A stretch of DNA of 64,000 bases, from assembly GCA_014529385.2 (NCBI GenBank), contig CM043959.1:87792529-87856528 (forward strand), read 5' to 3'. The notes under the pieces are model-generated. The model did no database searches and was not told the DNA's origin. It was given only the letters and a program-made list of their open reading frames with translations. The DNA comes from Adiantum capillus-veneris (taxonomy: Eukaryota; Streptophyta; Polypodiopsida; Polypodiales; Pteridaceae). Of this stretch, positions 57,377-64,000 are shown piece by piece. Both the position numbers and the translations under genes were made by a program. How positions within the stretch are numbered: position 1 is the first letter of the stretch; every line of letters starts with the position of its first letter.

Positions 57377-57388
57377 TGGTATCAGAGC
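57377..57388 (+). other. Primer-binding site of B
   Basis: TGGTATCAGAGC, an exact match to the plant initiator tRNA-Met site. Confidence 0.88.
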
Positions 57389-57911
57389 ACATCCGCTCTC
57401 TCGGGCCCGACGACGACGTGTGCACAAGATCTGAAACAAGCTAAGGCTTTGAGCATTATAGTAGTATGCATAGAATTCAGGAGCTCGACGTTTTGTGGCT
57501 GCAAGCACAACGTTAAAAGCTTCTGAAGGTTTTTTGAAGAAAATCAAGCAGAGCTTGCGAACTCGAAAAAACAGTGCAGTAGCATTTAAATTTCAAACGC
57601 TGTGGCAGCTTGACAGGTTGTGCTACACAAGCAAATACAGTAGCTTTTTTTAAATCTCTGGAGTAGCTAAATATTCAACGCTGGAGGACCTCTTACAATG
57701 GTAGCACTACAGTAAAAGAATTTGCATAGTGAACTTTCTCTACGAGTGCTACAGAGAACAAAGCACCAAATAACGTTATTTTAAACTCTGGTGTTGGCTC
57801 TATTGAAGGCAAAGTATTGCGTTAATCTTTCAGAAATGCTAAGGTAGCTTCATGAAGTTTTCGTCCGGCGAGACGGAAGGCGACATCAACATTGTCATCA
57901 CCATCACTCTT

Positions 57912-57987
<76 letters not shown>

Positions 57988-58040
57988 CCGGCCCCGACAT
58001 CGGCACCACTTCCTCGACATCAGTGACACCATTCTCCAAT

Positions 58041-58077
<37 letters not shown>

Positions 58078-59286
58078 ATCAACGGCGGCTTTGAGCATCG
58101 ACGACCTCGACCCCGACCTCGGCGCGTCTACAGCTATTCGGCTAGCCACTCTTGTTTGGCGGCGGGACACAACATTGACATCCGCGATTAGAGCTGTTTC
58201 AATACCGACTCTCACATTTTGGCATCGGCTCGACATTACTCCCATTACAGAGGATTTTCAACATCCAACACGACACTGGTTTCACGTAGATGACATTTTT
58301 CCGTGATTGACATCTGTACTTGCCACACGCACGGGTGAGGTGCCTCTACCATAGAGGAGTGACACCCGACATTGGTATTGAGCGCACCCATCGCGCTCTA
58401 CAGCATGGTTTTCGGCTACGAAACATTTGGCAGCTATTCGACTAACACATTTTTGCCCGACTATAGAAATCGGCACATAGCAACACCGACATGCAGGTTA
58501 CAGGTTACAAGGGGCTTTTTAGCCGGTTTACACACAGATTCTCTAGGTTTCCAGACACAACGCTTTTATATGCGATTTGGAAGTCATTTCGACAACAATT
58601 TCTCTGCGGACAGATGCATTTTTGTGTGAGCACACCTAGTGCTACTGAGCTCTTTTGAGAGCAGATATCCCCGCAGGGATTACTTTCACTGCATGCAGCA
58701 GTCCTTGGCGCATGTTTGAGCGCGGTTTACTCATGTACGTTGAGTTGCGGACACAACCCACTGTATGACATGTGGAGCCATTTTTTGCTAGTTTCCCAGT
58801 TTTTTCCGACCGTTTTTGAGACTCGGATCAAAAGAGCCCTTTCTGAGACTATGGCTAGTCCACTTGTGTTTGCATTAGCCTTTGGAGGTTCAATAGCATG
58901 AGGTTTTCTTTGAGTTGGGGTATTCTCGAATGTTGAGATACCTTCAGTGATACAGGTAGCTGGAGTTCCCCTTTACAGTACCCTCGCCATAGGACATGTA
59001 TCTGGATGCACCGAGTTGGCGGTCACACAGCAGTGATTTTTGTGCACTATATGCCCAATGATTGTTCGTTTGAGTAGTTTATGTGTGTTTTGAGTTGAGT
59101 TCTAACTCCTCATACAAAGGAGACTCTGCCAAATTTTTCTCCCGAGTCCGTCTTATGTGTTCTAGTTGTTCTTACATAGTGATTGTATTACTTTTTGGTT
59201 TGAGTTTTCGCTCCTATTCTAGGGGAAACTCTGTTGAAATTACCCCAGGCAACTCGCCATTAGTTTTTGGCTACTTTCTCTTAATC
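57389..59286 (+). other. Leader of B with GA microsatellites
   Basis: 1.9 kb of untranslated sequence with two GA runs (57913-57985 and 58044-58076). Frames through the runs are repeat artefacts. Confidence 0.7.
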
Positions 59287-60652
59287 ATGGCTATGAGTAG
59301 TGCTTCCAAAAGAGAAGAATACTACATCAAAAAGTTTGATGGCTCAAACTTTGTCACTTGGTGGTAGCGTATGCAATATGTTTTGATCAACAAAGGCTTG
59401 ATCGCACCCTTGCGTGAAAGAAGAGAAAATGTCTACACTAATGATGAGTGGGATGATTTGAATGAGCGTGCTATAGCGACCATTCGCCTGCACCTTGGTG
59501 AATCCATTTACTTTACCATAATGGATAAGACCAACGCCAAAGATTTGTGGGATGCTTTATGTCAGGGTTGGGATGGCAACAATGCTTCGAACAAGGTTTT
59601 CTTGATGAAGAAATTGATGCGCATGAACATGAAAGAAGGCAGTAATGTTAGTTCTCATTTGAATGAGTTCAACAACGTGTTTTCACAGCTTATTTCAAAA
59701 GGCCTCAATTTCGATGATGAAATGAGGCTATTTTCTTGCTATGTTCGCTACCATCGTTATAGGATAGTTTCAACACAGCCATACGTAATCTGCACCCAGT
59801 GGCAAGCTAGATTTCAGTAGTGTTCCTGATGTGTTGCTCACTAAGGAGATTCGACGTCAATCTCTTGATGCAAGTGGGCATGGTGATGCATATGTGGCTA
59901 TTGGAAATCGTGACAAAAGGGAATTTCAAAGGCAGTGTGGTCGTAGCCGCGGTTGTTCACAGGATCGTAGACAAGGTGGTAGCAAGAGTCGCGGCAAAGA
60001 CATGCAAAATGTAGAGTGTTACCACTGCCATAAAAAGGGACATTTGAAGAAAGATTTCCGCACAATGCAGCGTGATAAGGACAAAGAGAAAGCAAAGTTT
60101 GACAAACCTAAAAGCAACGTGAAAATTGAAGAGCACATCTTGAGATATGTAAAGGGCTCAGCTGGCAAGTGCTTATGCCTTGGGAACAGTGATGCATCTA
60201 TAGATGGATACACTGATTCGGATTATGAGAGTTGTGTGGAAACTAGGCGATCCACATCTAGCTACATTTTTCTTGTTCGCTGGACCTGCATTTCTTGGAG
60301 GTCATGTATCTAGAATTGCACTTCGTCTTCCACCACCAAGACAGAGTATGTTGCAGTTTCTAGTTCTAAGGAAGCTATGTGGTTATCTCGTCTATTGGGA
60401 GATTTTGGTATCCACCAAACTCCAGTGCTACATTGCGACAATCAGAGTGCGATTGTGTTAGCAAAGAACCCCATGTTTCACTCCAAGTCGAAACACATAG
60501 AGGTCATGTATCATATGGTATGGGATATTTTGGCTAACAAACGCATTGAGTTAGTCAAAGTTCACATGGATGAAAACCCAACGGATGTTCTAACAAAGAG
60601 CCTAGCCTCAGAGCAGTTCACACATTGCATAGAGATGATGAGCGTATGGTGA
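59287..60652 (+). pseudogene. gag-RNase H fusion remnant of B
   Basis: ATG 59287 (MAMSSASKREEYYIKKFDG) opens gag. A TAG at 59365-59367 and a one-base loss near 59727 break it. The following frame (59831-60313) holds the end of gag (VPDVLLTKEIRRQSLDA), the knuckle CYHCHKKGHLKKDF (last Cys now Phe) and, near 60130, passes without a frame change into HILRYVKGSAGKCLCLG and GYTDSDYESC, the end of RT and start of RNase H. After another shift near 60275, RNase H continues (VLHCDNQSAIVLAKN, SKHIEVMYH, ENPTDVLTKSLAS) to TGA 60650-60652. Protease, integrase and RT are deleted. Confidence 0.87.
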
Positions 60653-60734
60653 AGCTATAGTCACGCTTCACGATTTTGTACATTTGTACATAGTAGCCAC
60701 TACATTCTTTAGCCACTTGGGCCACGATGGCCTT

Positions 60735-60746
60735 CAAGTGGGAGAT
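60735..60746 (+). other. Polypurine tract of B
   Basis: CAAGTGGGAGAT, identical to the tract of element F. Confidence 0.85.
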
Positions 60747-60927
60747 TGTTGGGTTTTAGGCCCGTAGCCCATTATGGCTGCGGGCCGCCCACTTATTGTC
60801 TCGTGTGTAACGAACAATAAGGAGGTGAGAGGATTACTCTCACAAGCTCCACCAAAGAACTTTGCGTACTGTTCTTCCCTTCCCCTATTCTCATGCCTTC
60901 CCTTGCACTCACGCCTCCACTCTATCA
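60747..60927 (+). repeat. 3' LTR of B
   Basis: TGTTGGGTTTTAGGCCCG to CCACTCTATCA; the 5' LTR copy is longer by a few small indels. Confidence 0.9.
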
Positions 60928-62036
60928 CTAGCCCCTGCAAACACAAGGTCTCCTCTTCTCCTCTCTTCTCCATTGCTACACACACTATACTAGCACCACG
61001 AACGCTCTCACCCTTTGAACTTGAGCGTGCTATGTTGTGTAGCCTTGACGTTCAATCAAGCTCCCATAGGCTCCTATGGGCTTGCATCCTTATAGGATAC
61101 AAGACAAGTTTTGCATGACGTAACGTGGAATTTGACCCTTAGGGTAGCTTCCTTGGAACTACCCCATTGGTATTGCATAATGTCTAGTGCATCATGAGCT
61201 AAATTGTGTGAGGCATTTTTGATTACTGTAGTGCCTTTAGCAGAAGGGAGTGTAGAAGACTTGGGAAGAACATGGTAATAACTATGTCGTACCTAAGGTT
61301 CATGCCTAACAAACTTCCCATTACTTCAAGGCCTTCAGAGCCACTTTTACCCCTATTAGTACCGCTTGCCGACTACGACATCCTCTCTCTCTCTCTCTCT
61401 TCGCATACGGACACCCTGTGTGTGTGTGTGTGTGACGCTCGAGCTGCAACCACACTAACTGGATTGGCCTGGTGTTGACACATGTTTGGGGGGGAGCGGG
61501 TGGAATCCCTTCCCCCATTATAATAGTATAGATATAGAGATATAGATAGATGAATGGCCAATTTTTGGAGGCTTTGGGGCCACCTTTTACACTTGGGGGA
61601 AGAGTGAAAATATCACCCTTTCACATACAAGCCTTGTTCCTCACCCAATTTTATAGTGAGGAACTTGATCCAATCAAATTGCTTGATGGAAAAAGGCAAT
61701 GTGGGATATTTTTGAGCCTCAACACTCAAAGCTCCCTTTAAAATATTTTTTTTGTGGTGGAGAAGGGTTGCCTTATAAGCTGCCCTCCGCAAGCAGCTGT
61801 CTGCGAACAACACTCTTATTCGCAACTGGGAAGCTCCATCTATTCAGACTCGACCTTCCAAAGAGCTCACTCTGACGCAGGCCGCCCACCTGGCTTACAA
61901 AGCCCGTGGGGTTTTCTCATCGTGCAGCTCCTCGTCGCACAACCTGTTTGGGGTGGGTTGCATGCGCTTGGAGTGAAATTTCGCTTCGTTGCTCGTCCCC
62001 TTTGCTTTCCTTTCTTCCTTGAAGCTACCCCTCAAA
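60928..62036 (+). other. Upstream region of the ABCF gene
   Basis: About 1.1 kb between element B and the proposed start codon. It includes a CT run followed by a GT run (61380-61432). No convincing TATA box. A plus frame (61754-62197) overlaps exon 1 in another phase and looks accidental. Confidence 0.5.
61380..61432 (+). repeat. (CT)n ... (GT)n microsatellite
   Basis: CT run (61380-61401) and GT run (61414-61432) upstream of the ABCF gene. Confidence 0.9.
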
Positions 62037-62328
62037 ATGGACCTGGGGTCATTGAGCTTCTCTCACTCAGCTTTTCGAGGTCAACAGGTTTCTCCATGCC
62101 ATCGAAGGCAGGAGGCTGCCTTTCATGTGCCCAAAAAACTCAGCAGAAGGCCCCTCTTCAAGCAGCTGTTTTGGGTGTTGGCATCCCATTCCAATAGTAC
62201 AAGGAGGAACCTCAGCTCTTGTGTCTTTCAATCTGGTGATCCGGCCACGCTAAGATCAAAGAAGAACAGATGGACCTGTGCTTTTGCTGTTGCTCTTGAA
62301 ACTAAAGTGGACACTGTGGTGTCTACAG
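62037..62328 (+). CDS. ABCF5: Proposed exon 1 of ABCF5-like gene (transit-peptide region)
   Basis: ATG 62037 opens MDLGSLSFSHSAFRG and about 97 codons rich in Ser, Arg, Phe and Leu with very few acidic residues, as in a chloroplast transit peptide. Near the end it reads AFAVALETKVDTVVST, resembling the AVAVETSV-type stretch after the transit peptide of plant ABCF5. The splice donor CTACAG|GTGAAG at 62328/62329 is strong, and the exon ends after the first base of a codon, which fits the acceptor phase at 63387. Starting with MDL is also usual for this subfamily. An extra small exon in the 1,058-bp intron cannot be excluded. The start is inferred, not proven. Confidence 0.6.
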
Positions 62329-63386
62329 GTGAAGGTATTTTCCGCGACGCTTTAGATGATTTAGTGGCGTTTGAGAACGCATATTTTGCAATTAATTGTG
62401 GTTGTTCTAGGTCTAATGGCCAAAGCCCAGTCACCCTTTGATGCGTGATGCAAGGCAGGTTAATAGGCTATGCCCTTCACCGGTTTCCATGCCCATGTTG
62501 AAGAATCAAGGAGGTTTTTGAATTACCTAGGTGAGCCTGATGTTGGCAGTTCACAGATTTCTAGTTGATGACATCAAAATGACAAGGCACACTTCCTGCT
62601 CTAATTTACTTTTACATGCTGGACATTGACTGCCTTGGGAAGAGGTGATGTGGGTTCATTCTCACTCTCTGCCTAGCTCGACGTATAGACTAGGGGCGAA
62701 CTCACAGACTGACAGTTTATGGTAGTGTTGCAGGCTGTAGCACTAGAGATGGTGTATGGAAACATATACAAGCCCCTTGGGTTCTTGCTATTTCAGTTGT
62801 GCATGTTCAATATATAAATAAATTACCACCCAAATGTGCTCAATTGGAAGGTTTCAGTAAATGGTCATTATATTGGGAGAAGTATACTTGTGGCAGATGC
62901 TGTCAACAGTCAAATCTTTTGATCAGCTTGGCATGTTATGATTTTCATCTATTAACTTTGGGACCATGGTTCTCTCGCGCTGGTTATGCTTCTCTTGCGG
63001 AGCCAAGGTTTTGGCTTATTTGGGAGTGCCTTGTTATAATTCATGCATGAGCAACCTCTGCTAAGCACATCAAGATCCACAACTTGTGGGAAGTTCTTTC
63101 ATAGTGAACTAGTGTCAAGACTATATAGGAATAGGTCTCGATCCTCTATTTTTCAGTGAATTGACTTTGTTAGATGTTGTCTGGCATTCTGTTTTCTTTG
63201 TAGCTTCAGTTTTTTCCCAGCTCCCTTTGTTGATTCATCCTTATCAGCATGCCTCACCTTGCAATTTTCTTGTACCTAAGATTCTTGTATGCTGCACGAG
63301 ATGGCGTTTGCTTGCGCTTTTGAATTATGCATAAATTTTGGCCTGTCTATTCTGAGTTGTCTGATAAATGTGATTTTTGTCCAAAG
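62329..63386 (+). other. Proposed intron 1 of the ABCF5-like gene
   Basis: GT donor at 62329, T-rich tract and AG acceptor (TGATTTTTGTCCAAAG) ending at 63386. The interior has no recognised element. Confidence 0.6.
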
Positions 63387-63985
63387 GTGTAAGCCAAGAA
63401 AAAACATCGAAGAGGAGTTCCAGTGGAGCCTCAAGTATCTCATCTGGTGTCAAGTTGGAACATATCAGCAAGTCCTTCAAAGGGGCAACTATTCTCAAAG
63501 ATGTAAGCTGGGAAGTCAAAAAAGGTGAAAGAGTAGGTCTAGTGGGTGTAAATGGTGCTGGAAAGACCACACAGCTAAAGATTATTGTTGGTGAGGAAGA
63601 AGCAGACTCTGGGAATCTAATAAAGGCCAGGGACAATATGAAGATTGCATTTCTTACCCAGGAATTTGAGGTTGTACCCAGCCGTACTGTAAGAGAAGAA
63701 TTTATGAGTGCTTTTGCTGAGCAAATGATTGTTGCTCAAAGACTTGAGGAAGTGCAGAAAGCCTTGGAGTCTTCGACAGAAGACCTGAAATTGATGGGCA
63801 AGCTTCTTGATGACTTGGATGAATTGCAGAAAAAAGCACAATCTTTAGATTTGTATGACATTGATATTAAGATTAACAAGATGATGCCTGAGCTTGGATT
63901 TACACAAGAAGATGGCGAACGGCTCGTGGCTTCCTTCAGTGGTGGATGGCAGATGAGAATGTCTCTAGGCAAAATTCTCCTCCAG
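63387..63985 (+). CDS. ABCF5: ABCF-family ATPase exon, first nucleotide-binding domain
   Basis: 599 bp encode 199 whole codons plus two bases completing a split Gly codon. The product begins VSQEKTSKRSSSGASS, then SGVKLEHISKSFKG, the start of an ABC ATPase domain. Walker A is GVNGAGKTT (63544-63570), the Q-loop lies in FLTQEFEV, the ABCF insertion follows as a charged helix (EEFMSAFAEQMIVAQRLEEVQKAL), and the signature reads SFSGGWQMRMSLGKILLQ (63932-63985). The donor CAG|GTTGTT follows at 63986; Walker B lies in the next exon beyond the window. Among plant ABCF proteins this sequence is closest to the plastid member ABCF5 as I recall it. ABCF proteins have no membrane domain and act on ribosomes or translation factors. 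No stops or frameshifts. Confidence 0.88.
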
Positions 63986-64000
63986 GTTGTTAATTGGTTT

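Larger units (their letters stand above)
57188..60927 (+). mobile_element. Copia element B, gag fused to RNase H
   Basis: LTRs at 57188-57374 and 60747-60927 (187 and 181 bp) start TGTTGGGTTT and end ATCA. Flanks are TTAGC (57183-57187) and CTAGC (60928-60932), a duplication with one mismatch. Primer site and polypurine tract are present. Only gag and RNase H remain of the coding part. A relative with the same gag lies at 42096-42790. It ends about 1.1 kb upstream of the ABCF start codon. Confidence 0.9.

Noticed and set aside
61754-62197. 147-codon frame overlapping proposed ABCF exon 1
   Set aside because: It is in another phase, lacks similarity to ABCF N-termini, and gives no phase-compatible join to the clear ABCF exon.
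1-64000. CRISPR arrays, tRNA, rRNA, bacterial operons or phage genes
   Set aside because: No regularly spaced direct repeats with unique spacers, no cloverleaf or rRNA cores, and codon and element content are those of a plant nuclear genome.

Overview
This window is nuclear DNA of a land plant, almost certainly a seed plant. The evidence is Ty1/copia and Ty3/gypsy LTR retrotransposons with plant-type primer-binding sites (TGGTATCAGAGC, initiator tRNA-Met), long GA/CT and GT/CA microsatellites, and at the right edge two exons of a plastid-type ABCF ATPase gene with consensus plant splice sites. There are no prokaryotic operons, rRNA, tRNA or CRISPR features. The species cannot be told from the sequence. 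About two thirds of the window is transposon.

Layout, left to right. 1-328: a lysine-rich open frame on the minus strand running off the edge. 589-4525: copia-type element C, with 192-bp LTRs, gag and a protease remnant, most of pol missing and replaced by an unrelated open segment. 5093-9229: element A1 (minus, perfect 5-bp duplication ATTGA), a copia element with an internal gag-protease deletion. 9235-12619: little but microsatellites and a copia gag shard. 12620-17972: a mosaic of broken family A copies, one split by a 2.7-kb non-coding LTR element (D). 17973-21684: 3.7 kb I cannot assign. 21685-28467: an orphan LTR, a family A RT fragment, a gypsy gag-protease fragment with a 1.5-kb LTR (G1), and a 5'-truncated family A copy.

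28468-41059 is a three-level nest. An outer degraded element (E) carries a K/Q-rich ORF with repeated W-x-P motifs. It was entered by full-length family A copy A6 (29566-40372), which was entered by the young Tnt1-like element F (32995-38621, duplication CTTTA). The gag-pol frame of F is broken by one nonsense codon. 41380-42790 holds broken copia pieces. 45315-54577 is G2, a 9.3-kb minus-strand gypsy-type element with duplication TGGCA; it carries gag with several zinc knuckles and a protease but no RT or integrase that I can find. 54583-57187 has a tandem GA-cored repeat and a coiled-coil ORF resembling a LINE ORF1. 57188-60927 is copia element B, in which gag is fused in frame to RNase H. 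62037-63985 is the start of an ABCF5-like gene, the only host gene I am confident of; it continues past the right edge.

Biologically, these genes mostly do not work together. The window records successive insertions, internal deletions and point decay. The recurrent theme is elements that keep gag, LTRs, primer site and polypurine tract but lose RT and integrase (C, B, G2). Such elements could only have moved with enzymes from relatives such as A6 or F.
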